Part shown: one piece after another, positions 33,640-43,701 of the stretch
Layout: every line of letters begins with the position of its first letter
Numbering within the stretch: the first letter of the stretch is position 1
Assembly: GCA_903813345.2 (NCBI GenBank)
Contig: CAIIXF020000010.1
Location: 28,482,425 to 28,546,424 of the forward strand
Direction of reading: 5' to 3'
DNA from: Owenia fusiformis
Lineage: Eukaryota > Annelida > Polychaeta > Sabellida > Oweniidae
Length of the DNA stretch: 64,000 nucleotides
Translations under genes and position numbers: made by a program
Notes under the pieces: generated by a model
Databases searched by the model: none
Seen by the model: the letters and a program-made list of their open reading frames with translations, nothing else
What the model was told of the DNA's origin: nothing

Positions 33640-34035
33640 GCGGTACTAACTTCGACCGCTAATTTGAATTTTTGACCTACCAGATGTTTGAAAATCAAGG
33701 ATTGCGAGTCTCATAATGCACCGTTTTTCTTCAGACTTCTTCCATTCAAAGCAAAACCAAATTGCCTTTCTGTCGGTGCATTGCTTTATTGGAAAGAGTC
33801 CCTCGTTTTAGCAGCGTTTTTGGTCCCCAGCTGTTAGAAGCCCTTCTGACAGCTGGAGACCACTGAAAGTAGAGACTTTGTATAACAGAATAATGTACCA
33901 TTAGAAAGGCGTTTTTTATGCTTTGAATGGAACAAGTTTGAAGAAAAACGGTGCAGTATGAGACTCGCAATCCTTGATTTTCAACCTGGTAGGTCAAAAA
34001 TTCAAACTAACGGTCGAAGTTAGTACCGCATGTTT
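33640..34035. mobile_element. Foldback MITE with GCGGTACTAACTTCGACCG ends
   Basis: The left arm, about 33640-33780, and right arm, about 33900-34033, are reverse complements. Paired words are AAAATCAAGGATTGCGAGTC and GACTCGCAATCCTTGATTTT. A small inner hairpin (CCAGCTGT..ACAGCTGG) sits near 33826-33860. Confidence 0.8.
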
Positions 34036-34397
34036 ACAGCCATAGCAAAAACGCATGAATTATTTCCATGCAAAATCCATGCAATCTGAAAGTACTAAAT
34101 AAAAGTTATCGTGAAAATGAGACAGTCGTTCTCGAGAGAAAAGAGCATAAATGCGCATTTAGAGAGTTTTGGTCCGTTTAAAAATCTGTAAAAAATTGGG
34201 GTACTTAAAAGCATCGGGAGGCATCATATATTTCAAATTAGACACGAGGAAGTCAAAATTGAGCAAGTTATGGCTGTTTTAAATTCAAATAAAACCGTTG
34301 ACCCGTACCGGTCCAGCTTTTGACCCGTACCGGTCAATTTTCGTTAGCTGCGTATACCAAGCGTGTAAATACGTTAAACTTTAATTAAACTGAGTAA

Positions 34398-35300
34398 CAC
34401 CACCCTATGCAGACAGAGCCTGTGGGAAATATTGGGTGCGGAGCAAATGAGCGGAGGGTGCGGAGCTAACGGTCATTTTTGAATTTAAATTTGGGATATT
34501 TCTGAAACTAAGCCGTTTTGGGGCTTCAAATATACCAAGATATGTGTATTTGACACCAAATATCAATACAATTGTGAAAATAGTAGCGCAATTCATTCTA
34601 TAGCGACGCAGTGTGCCTTAAACCTTTCCCAGACCTATATATTTTGAAATTATCCTTTTAATACTGAGTCCCAAGCATTCATAGAAAATGGTGTTCAAGG
34701 TACACTATCTATACAAATTATTTTTGCATCTTGGAAGCCAGGCAGTATCTGTGTGATTTTATAAAAATTCGGAAATGATTTCAGATATGAGCCCCCTCTA
34801 AATATTGGGTGCGGAGGAGCTCCATAAACGTACCTCATATAATTAATTATGTGAACACCCTATGCAGACAGAGCCTGTGGGAAATATTGGGTGCGGCGCA
34901 AATGAGCGGAGGGTGCGGAGCTAACGGTCATTTTTGAATTTAAAATTGGGATATTTCTGAAACTAAGCCGTTTTGGGACTTCAAATATACCAAGATATGT
35001 GTATTTGACACCAAATATCAATAAAATTGTGAAAATAGTAGTGCAATTCATTTTATAGCGACGCAGTATGCCTTAAACATTTCCCAGACCTATATATTTT
35101 GAGACTATCCTTTTAATACTGCGTCCCCAGCATTCATAAAAAATGGTGTTCAAGATACACTACCCATGCAAATTATTTTTGCACTTTGGAAGCCAGGCAG
35201 TATCTGTGTGATTTTATAAAAATTCGGAAATGTTCTTCAGATATGAGCCCCCTCTAAATATTGGGTGCGGAGATACGTTTATGGAGCTCCTCCGCACCCA
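34398..35300 (+). repeat. 455-bp tandem duplication
   Basis: Two units, 34398-34852 and 34853-35300, share ACCCTATGCAGACAGAGCC at the left and TATTGGGTGCGGAG at the right. Two 63-aa minus-strand ORFs simply reflect the repeat. Confidence 0.85.
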
Positions 35301-35362
35301 ATATTTAGAGGGGGCTCATATCTGAAAAACATTTCCGATTTTTTTATAAAATCACACATATA
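35199..35362. repeat. Inverted repeat at the end of the 455-bp tandem
   Basis: 35210-35280 is followed, after about 12 bases, by its reverse complement at 35288-35358 (TCCGCACCCAATATTTAGAG), forming a near-perfect long hairpin. Confidence 0.8.
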
Positions 35363-35732
35363 GATAATTTATCATGTTAGCAGATTCTTTTAATATGTCC
35401 GCTCACTCGTCAATAGAAAAATTGTCTTTTGGTGGTCATTCATGTTTTTAAAATTACAGCACAGATTTTCAAGTTTTTCAATATGGGATTTTCTGATATA
35501 CTCCAATTGTTTACATTGGAATAAAAAGTGTGTTTCATGTTTTATAACCGAGTCCTTACATAATTTACAAGATCGACTATTAAGATCAGTAATGGGTTTT
35601 GTATAACGGCCTCTCTCTATCTTTATGTGGGCGCTTATTCGTAATCTAGTTAAATGTTTAGCGTTTGAAAGTGTCGTTTCTGAAAGGTAGTGTTCAAATC
35701 CAAAGTGCGATTTTAGTTGTTTAAATAATCTG

Positions 35733-36060
35733 TTTGAGTGCTCATTGAGTAATGAAAAATCAATGAAATAAGTACCCTTTGCATTCGTTTGACTTCACTT
35801 CTTAAAAGAGAGCTTCGTCTAGACTCTGCACGCAGGGTATGAAATAAGCGCTATTTTATTACTTATCATATGAGTACTAATTAAGTTCTTATAACGATGC
35901 AATAAATCCGTACTCATGTCACAAGTGCTCATTTAGTACTGATATTTACTGAAAGAGTACTCAATTAGCGCTAATGCCATGAGTACTATCTTAGTACTTG
36001 GCATATCTCCCTGTGAATCTCACGCTTTCCCTGCCTCTACACAGAGCCTTTTATCAAGAT
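35733..36060. repeat. Duplicated WxxW 5' block, copy B part 1
   Basis: Matches 28651-28905 (AGTGCTCATTGAGTAATGAA to ATCAAGATTTGC), with a 70-base insert at 35770-35838. Its junction with the next block skips the 2.1 kb present in copy A. Confidence 0.75.
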
Positions 36061-36359
36061 TTGCACTAATGAAAGAAGAGACACATGGCATCATGGTTAG
36101 CTAAATGGACTGGATTTATCATTTTTCAATGTTTTTGTTTGTTGCGTTTTTTGAGACACATTGTATTTTGTGAGTAAAATATGAGGAATTCAATTAGCTT
36201 CGATAAGATATAATATTGTGCGATTTAGAAATTGTGACAATTTGTGACTGTGACACAATTCACAAAAACAGATATCCTACAATAAGGAGAAATGAAGAAC
36301 TGAATTTGAAACTATATAAAAAATCTGCAGTTTCAAAAGCTGATATAAATTTTACTTAC

Positions 36360-36426
36360 CCCCACTGGCTGAAATGTTTTCCAGCGATAATATGAACAGC
36401 ACGAAAACGCCAACGTACATGTACAT
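36360..36426 (-). CDS. Duplicate signal-peptide exon (distal first exon of WxxW-1)
   Basis: Encodes the same 22-residue signal peptide as 31313-31379 and ends in the same phase-1 GTAAGT donor. A TATAAAAT is conserved at 36473-36480. The next downstream phase-compatible acceptor on this strand is exon A at 28430, so it could act as an alternative first exon. It could also be a silent duplicate. Confidence 0.65.
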
Positions 36427-36472
36427 GATTGAAGGTTTACGTGAATAATGCTTCTATACCGATGCTCTCGTT

Positions 36473-36480
36473 ATTTTATA
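36473..36480 (-). promoter_or_regulatory. TATA box of the distal WxxW-1 promoter
   Basis: TATAAAAT on the minus strand, at the same distance from the ATG as in the proximal copy. Confidence 0.55.
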
Positions 36481-36586
36481 GCAAATGTGATCGAGCCAAA
36501 AATGTTATGCATTCAAATACATGCATCAATAAGTTGATACATGAGGGCAGTTTTGACAAAATGCCCTATAAGGCATACCATGATAT

Positions 36587-37828
36587 TGTCTAATGCCTGC
36601 TCCGATTCATCTGCCGGCGCTCTGCCGGTTGCAGTATTTTGTTCAAAACTGATTTCAACTAGCTTCAAATTGACCAAACTTCTTTTTTAAATCATGTACA
36701 AATTATCAGGAGTTCACATGTACAAAAAATACAGACAAGACTTTCATATTAAAATGCAATTTTAAAATGCAAAACGCCTTCATTTACCCGAAGATCAAGA
36801 AATAATTTAAGTGATTTAATCAACTTATGAATGGTGGATGAATACATCGAGGGCAACACTTTGGAATTCATTACCTTAATATTGAAATAAAATCATCTGG
36901 AAGTATTTTAAAATGTCATTATGAAGAAAGAAATGAGAAAAAACGTTTCTTATATCAATAATACCACTTTTCAAACATGACAGTGGGCAGTATATGACAA
37001 ATCTTTAAGTAGGTTTAAATAGTATACATTTATCACACAAGCAGATCCCCAAGCTATTTATTTCATAACTTTAGCAAGAAATATACACAAGTCGTGCCAC
37101 CCGTTCATTGAACAATGTTGTTAAAAAATATATGCATATATGGATAAATGAAATGCAACCAGCCCAGTAGCTCAGTAGAAAGAGCAATACTCTATAGACC
37201 GAAATGTCTTGAGTTCAAATCCCATCCAAGTTGAATTACTCTAACTCATTTTCTTACACTACAATTGATTTTGGATTGTTTGATATTATTGTTTTGTATT
37301 CTATTTTATCGTATGATCTGTAAAATGAAGCCCTCTGATAGGTCACTTCTTGTGCTGTACCAACCTGTTTTGCTACTGAGATTGTCCCCGTTGATCATCT
37401 CCGTCGCAATACAGAAAATATTGGGACGGAGTGGACATTCTCAGTAGCAATACAGAGGATTACACGATAAAAACGTTATAGAATGATTTGAAATGCAATA
37501 CAGGATATATTCTGTCTCGATATTCTGTGTTGGCACTCGACTTCGTCTCGTTCCAATACGGAATTTCTCGAGCAGAATATATCCTGTATTGCACTTCAAA
37601 TCATTCAATAACTTATAGTATTTACCACAAGTGAAGGTGAGCAATACCTCTTGGGTATAATTCGTATGTGTACGATCGGGATTTACGCAAAATAATCCTG
37701 AACGACGACCAAGAAACCCCACCTCGAAGGAGTTCTAGGCCTGTGTTCTTTTATGTGCACCCATACATAGGCATACGCGTTCACACGCCTTTTACGAGTC
37801 TAGGTCGTGGACCACTCAGTCAAATACA
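36587..37828. other. Copy-B-specific filler with mobile elements
   Basis: Unmatched in copy A. It contains a tRNA-like sequence at 37155-37235 (A-box-like TAGCTCAGTAGAAAGAGCA, B-box-like GAGTTCAAATCCC) and the hairpin element at 37305-37615. Confidence 0.6.
37305..37615. mobile_element. Double-hairpin MITE, first copy
   Basis: Begins TTATCGTATGATCTGTAAAA. It has one hairpin around the TTGCTACTGAGATTGTCC/GGACATTCTCAGTAGCAATA pair and a second formed by GCAATACAGGATATATTCTG and its reverse complement. Same family as 40805-41117. Confidence 0.8.
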
Positions 37829-38467
37829 GTGAATTACGCAACAAACAACAAAGGTGCCTGAACCGGGCATCGAATCCGTGACCTATGTATAATTGGTACA
37901 CATTCTACCGCTTAGTTATAGGGTTTGACTTGGACCACAGCTTAGGACAAACTGAACGTGATTTGATAACCTGATGCAGATGTTTTAGTTGTTATTAAGT
38001 AACTTGTTTACAAAGATATAGACGCCATTGGTACCATCATGATATGATTAGCAGGTGTACTATACAAAATTGTATTTTCAGATTTATATATTTCATATAA
38101 ATTCATGATAAAATGGACATGTGTTCCCCACATGTAGATTATTACTTTACTTCTTCTGCGGCAATTTTGATATCGTTATATATTGGAATTTGTCCCATCT
38201 GCCGATATTCATTCTTTTAAGTTGGCACCCGCAGATGTAAATAAATGAAATGGCGAAAGATCAGAGTTGGTAAAGATACTGTTGTCTCCCAGTTGAATGT
38301 CATTTGATAGGTCCATATAAGGCTTTTATGACCATGTAGGGAAAACCAAAGGAAGCCCCTGATACCAAGTAATACCAAACTATCATGTGAGATTCTTCTT
38401 CTGGATGGTGAACAACCAACACTTCCAAAAGTTAATTTTATTGTGATATCGGGGATATAAAGTCAGC
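37829..38467. repeat. Duplicated WxxW 5' block, copy B part 2
   Basis: Matches 32709-33359 with small indels and includes a minus-strand tRNA-like repeat at 37849-37935. It stops at AGTCAGC, where PAFAH copy 2 begins. Confidence 0.85.
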
Positions 38468-39147
38468 AGACCTTTCTCAGAGCAAATCTTTACTTTTTCT
38501 GTTTCAGCACAATCGGTTTGTGGCACAGGGGAAGCGTCGTGAAGTAAAGGTGTTGTTCATTGGAGACTCTCTCGTTCAACAATTACAGTTCTCTCCAGTA
38601 AGAAAAATTAGATTAATGTCATATAAACTGTATGAAATAAGCTTTTAATAAAGCTCGTTGTTTAAAAGCATTTTGCTAGATTAATGTTTATAAGTTTATG
38701 TCAAAACTGAAGTGTGCAAAATGCAACCAGGCTCTGGGTAACTCTGGCTCTTATTGGTTGCAATTTGTTATTATATAGCCAATTAATTATATCAACAATT
38801 AGGAGTCTGGTTGCAGTTTACACAGACCCGCGAAGATTTGTAGACATATTGTTTAGAGTTCATGATGTAAAAGGCAAATTAAATAAATTATTATCTTTAT
38901 TTGTTAAATTTTAGTGTCACTTCAATATATAAACTCCATCTTTATTTTATTGACCAAACTGATTTTAGCTAACTAATAAAATAAAATCATTTTAGGGTGC
39001 ATGTCTGTACTATGGCCCACATATTGTTGGCCAATATGCTAGTTAAGTTGTGCTTTGTTAGCACTGCACCAAGGAGGGTTGGTAGCCATTATTCAAACTT
39101 GATCTACCATTGCCTGGCATCGACCAATTTAGTCATAATATTTCTGT

Positions 39148-39201
39148 CCTTTTCATTTTGAGTATCTTGTACTTTTGGAGTATCTTGTCCATAGCGAGTA
39201 T
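39148..39201 (+). repeat. 18-bp tandem repeat, 3 units (copy 2)
   Basis: Counterpart of the seven-unit array at 3493-3618. Confidence 0.8.
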
Positions 39202-39238
39202 CTACACTACATATACAATGTACAAGTAATATGATAAT

Positions 39239-39446
39239 GTAATGACCCTTGGGCACGTCCGTCGGGAGCTGTAGTGTAACGAGACAGATACTAGACCCGA
39301 AAGGGAGTGTGCTAAATTCAATGCCCAGTGCGGGAATCAAACCCAGGACCTTCCGCTCTCGAGGCAGACGCTCTACTGATTTGGCCAAAGGGGCCAGCTA
39401 CTACAGCCAAGACTGTAGTAGCGACTTGCTATCAAAGGTCATTACA
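39239..39446 (-). mobile_element. 207-bp MITE carrying a tRNA-like core
   Basis: The ends are GTAATGACC and GGTCATTAC, flanked by ATAAT on both sides. The homologous place in copy 1 (about 3654) has a single uninterrupted ATAAT. The minus strand inside reads AATCAGTAGAGCGTCTGCC, CTCGAGAGCGGAAGG, then GGTTTGATTCCC, a tRNA-like A box, anticodon arm and B box. It inserted after the duplication. Confidence 0.82.
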
Positions 39447-40804
39447 ATAATATTCGAACTTCTTTGGCAATGCTAGTCCTCAATACTAGTATATGGGAAA
39501 TATTGTTACAAAATTGCTCCTTTGCCAGGTAATGGAAGATCGTGGCCTATAATCCTCTTTGGCTCAACACTGTTAAATTGTTACAATTTTCTTGCATGTT
39601 ACTTAGGTGTTATCCAAACAAATGGAAAAAAACAAACAAAAACCTGCACATAAATAATATATAACTTCTACACTCTCCTAGGTATGGGAAAAATTGTTTG
39701 TTCCCCTTCATTCAATCAACTTTGGAGTCGGAGGTGACGCAACTCATCATGTATTATGGCGTATACAGAATGGTGAACTAGATCATGTAACGTGCAAGGT
39801 ATAGAGACAAGGATTGACCCGTAGAAATGTCATTGTGCTCATATTTTAAAATCGCAAATATATTGTAAAAAGAGGAATTAGCATGAATTAAAGCTGACAG
39901 GCTCGTAGTAAAGACTCTTAATTGTTTAGAAATTCATGAAAATCAGACATTTCATTCAATTTTTGACAAAAATCGCATGAAATAAGCATGAACAGACGGA
40001 CATCTCAACCACGGAAAATATAAACATGAGCAAAATGACATATTGTAAGTAAGTTGGAGTAATCTGTTCTTTTGGAAAGGTGACAGGAAGTGTTGTAATC
40101 CTTGGGTGATTTCTGCGACTGACTATGTTCTTCATTTCTTTTCACAAAAGATCATTCCGTTAAATCATGCCAGTATTTTGTAATTTTGAAACAATCATGG
40201 GATTATTTTCACATAATTTGACTTAAAACTATAACATTTCCCTGATTAGATCTTTTTGGCAAAAGATGGTATGCTTTATTGGAATGGTCAAACAGAAGCA
40301 TCTTCATCCACATTTAGATACCTTGATGAGTGATTGATTCATTAGTTGATTGGTTGATTGATTATTCAATCGATTGATTGATTGATTTACATTTAATAGT
40401 CTTACACCTTATCTCTGAATCCTCCCCTGCTATTCCCTGAATAAGAATATGTAGCATTCATCAGGGCAAGGGTTTTACCAGAAGTAACAATGTTTTCTAC
40501 TTTTACCACTCTGGTTGATTTATCATTATGATAAGTGGTTTAAAGGGAACACAAACCTTTTTCAAACACACTTTCCGTTTAGTAATAGTTTTTAATGTGT
40601 GTCCAAAGGTGCTTCCAAAATATTCTAAGCAAGAATTCAAAAACATTGATACATGTATACTGTAAAAAATCTTGAAGTTTGAGTATGTTTTCGTTCACTC
40701 AGTATGCACAACAGTTGCATTCTAAGCAGTCTTTAAATTTCCATAACATTGCTGTCATTGGTTTTGCATAGTTCAGTGAAAGAGTGAAGCAAAAAGCAAA
40801 AAGA

Positions 40805-41117
40805 ATTATCGTATGATCTGTAAAATGAAGCCTTCTAATTGGTCAGTTCTTGTGCTGTACCAATCTGTATTGCTACTGAGATTGTCCGCATTGACCATCT
40901 CCGTCTCAATACAGAAAATATTGGCATGGAGGGGACATTCTCAGTAGCAATACAGAGGATCACACGATAAAAACGTTTTAGAATGATTTGAAGTGCAATA
41001 CAGGATATATTCTGTCTCGATATTCTGTATTGGCACTCGACTTCGTCTCGTTCCAATATGGAATTTTCTCGAGCAGAATATATCCTGTATTGCACTTCAA
41101 ATCATTCAATAACTTAT
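40805..41117. mobile_element. Double-hairpin MITE, second copy, inserted in PAFAH copy 2
   Basis: Sits between AAAAAGAAT and GTGATTGTTTTT. Copy 1 reads AAAGAATGATTGTTTTT without a break at about 4898. Same family as 37305-37615. ORFs across it are hairpin artefacts. Confidence 0.85.
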
Positions 41118-43701
41118 GTGATTGTTTTTGGGGATTGGTTTTTTTCACAGTATACATGCACAGTACTGTCTGAAACCAGTTATGATGTAACTCTTTAATA
41201 CGCCAATTATATTCAGAAAATAATTCCTGCATTTGTATTTAACTTTAAGTTTCATATTCAAAAACTTTAATCAAAATGCTGGTTTCAGGTGATATTCTCA
41301 TGTTTTTGATAGAAACTAAAATACTAACCTCAGTGGTCTCCCCAGCATTAAAGCAAGTGGATGCAGCACCCACCTGAGATTTTAAAAACAGGCTTGCACC
41401 CACATGAAAATCCATTTGCACCCACTTGAAAATGGGAAGAATCATGAAAAATGGGCATATTTTGACCAATTTTGGTCAGAATTGTGAAAATGAGAATTTT
41501 GCACCCACTTGAGAAAATATCCTCGGGAGAACACTGAACCTATGTATTTAGTCTATATGGGGGTAGCCAGGTAACAGGAAGGTGAAGCAACTACCTCAAC
41601 AAAATGGTAAAGGAAAGTAAGAAATTGGACATTTTTGCAATTGAACCTCTGAAAATGAAGTCTAATGAGTGAAAGTACTAGTATAGTTCAAATTAGCCTC
41701 ACCTATTTGCCTCGCCTTTTAGATCCTGGCTACGCTCTTAGTTTATTTATCTAGTTTAGATATAGGTGGCGTCCTAAGAACCTCATTCTGCTATCTGATT
41801 GGTTAACCCTCCTACCTCTGACCTTGACCTTTAAATTAACCCTTTCACCTACACACTGCATCCTTTAGGTCTGGGAGAAAATATTTGTTCCCCTGCACTG
41901 TTTAAACTTTGGGATCAGGAAAGATGAAACCCAACATGTTTTATGGAGGTTACAAAACGGAGAGCTTGATAGTTTGTCTCCTAAGGTACTGCTACTGCTT
42001 CTAAATACTATGTACAGAAAAATGTGTTATAAAGTGAGCAAGTTTTTACATTAAGAGATGTTCACATTAAGTGGTGCTCACATTAGGTGATTCACATTAA
42101 GTGGTGCTCACATTAGGTGGTGTTGACATTGAGAGCTGTTACAGTTTATATATAGAGAGGTGGACATGGGAGGCAGTGGACTATGTAAAATAAAATATGC
42201 CACTAGCTGTATTCACGTGTATTGCTCTTTGTTATTTTAAAAAGTATTTATTCGTAGTATTTTGTTTACTGGAAATCTAGTATAGATTTATTTAACTCAT
42301 CAAGATTTGTGTTTAACCAGAGACATATAATAACATTATTTTCTGTCTTTGGTTCCTAATTGAAAATCTTTTAGAATTAAATTCGTAAACTGAAAATAAA
42401 GTGAAAAACAGTAGAATTTGTCAGTAATAGAATAAAATACACTTTGCTTTATATTATATAGTCGAAATGTTAGGACATCAGTCACTTTATCAAATTTTAA
42501 AGAGAAAAACCTCCAAAATGCATGACTGGAAGGAAATTCTGTTTACTTTAATGTAGGGCCTAACCCTTTTCTAGAATATTCTTACATTGTAGGTAGTGGT
42601 GTTGCTAGTCGGTACAAACAATCACGATCACAGTGCAGATCAGGTAGTTGAAGGAATATTGGCAATAGTTAACACAATTGAGGAAAAACAACCAGAGGCC
42701 CAAACAGTTGTTGTAGTAAGTAGTCATATGAGAACATAGTAAATGCTCACAAAGGAATGACTCGGATGCGAATAGGTAGTTACCAGTTTCACAGCCAGGT
42801 GGCTCCTTCGGGTCAGATAGCATGTAGAAAGTTCCCTTTAACTTAATAGTCATCTGTTTTGGTGGTTCAAATTCATATCATATATAAATATGACAATGAT
42901 CAAGATAATGTATTGTGATTCAAAAATGAAAATAAAATATAAAACATTTGCCCTGGCGGATTCCAGCCTGCTCTGTTTGAAATCACTCAATTGTCCTTCT
43001 GTTTGAACATCTGTCTGTCTGTACATCTATCCATCAACCATTTTCAGTTGAATGAAATTTGCTTGTCCTCAATCTTTTGCGTTCCTGTCCATTTGATGGC
43101 GCTCATACTACTAATTTATAACAAAGGTCTTACTTTTACCTTGTTAGAGTAATCAGCCGTTACTAAATGCAATTTTAATCATGTTTCACCTCGTATGTTT
43201 TGAGGGACCTTTTATGATTTCTTTCCTGTCAGGTGTCAAAACAATTTTTACAATAAATTCTTCAGTTATAAGGCTACATTATCCAAGTCAATATGAGTGA
43301 ACACATCTTCATTAACCTTAATAGTTCAAAAGTCACTTTTCACGTAATACTAGAGTCCTATATATAAGAAAAGTGAAGATATTTCTATTTTCTACTTACA
43401 GGGAATTCCACCTAGATGTCAAAACCCGAATAAATTACGTGAAAAAATCACCAAAATCAACCAATCACTAGCCAGTAAACTATCCAATGAGCCACGAGCA
43501 GTGTTCGTCAATGTGGACGCAGGACTTTTTGTAAATTCTGATGGTGAAATAAGCCATAGAGACATGTATGATTATCTCCATTTTACTGCGCAAGGATATC
43601 AAAAATTATGCGAACCAATTTTGGAGGAAGTTCAGAATTTGCTGAAAACTTTTGTCAAAGTAGAGAGTACGTCGTTTGATGAGGGTCGTGACCTTAACTA
43701 G

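Larger units (their letters stand above)
38508..43701 (+). pseudogene. PAFAH1B2: PAFAH copy 2, lacking exon 1
   Basis: Exons 38508-38597, 39682-39798 (3a), 41869-41985 (3b), 42593-42715 and 43402-43701 keep all splice sites and an open frame to the same stop. The catalytic Ser, Asn, Asp and His are retained. Exon 1 is absent, and no in-frame Met lies between the last upstream stop and exon 2. Five amino-acid changes separate it from copy 1: E to K in exon 2, I to V in 3a, M to I and G to R (GIGKD to GIRKD) in 3b, and G to C in exon 5 (PPRGQ to PPRCQ). There are ten silent changes. Without a captured first exon it should be silent. AATAAA lies at 43981. Confidence 0.8.

Noticed and set aside
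37155-37235. Possible tRNA gene
   Set aside because: A-box and B-box words are present, but the acceptor and T stems do not pair; better read as a tRNA-derived repeat.
39290-39400. Possible tRNA-Ser(CGA) gene on the minus strand
   Set aside because: The anticodon arm pairs roughly, but the sequence lacks a convincing acceptor stem and Ser-type long arm, and it sits inside a MITE.
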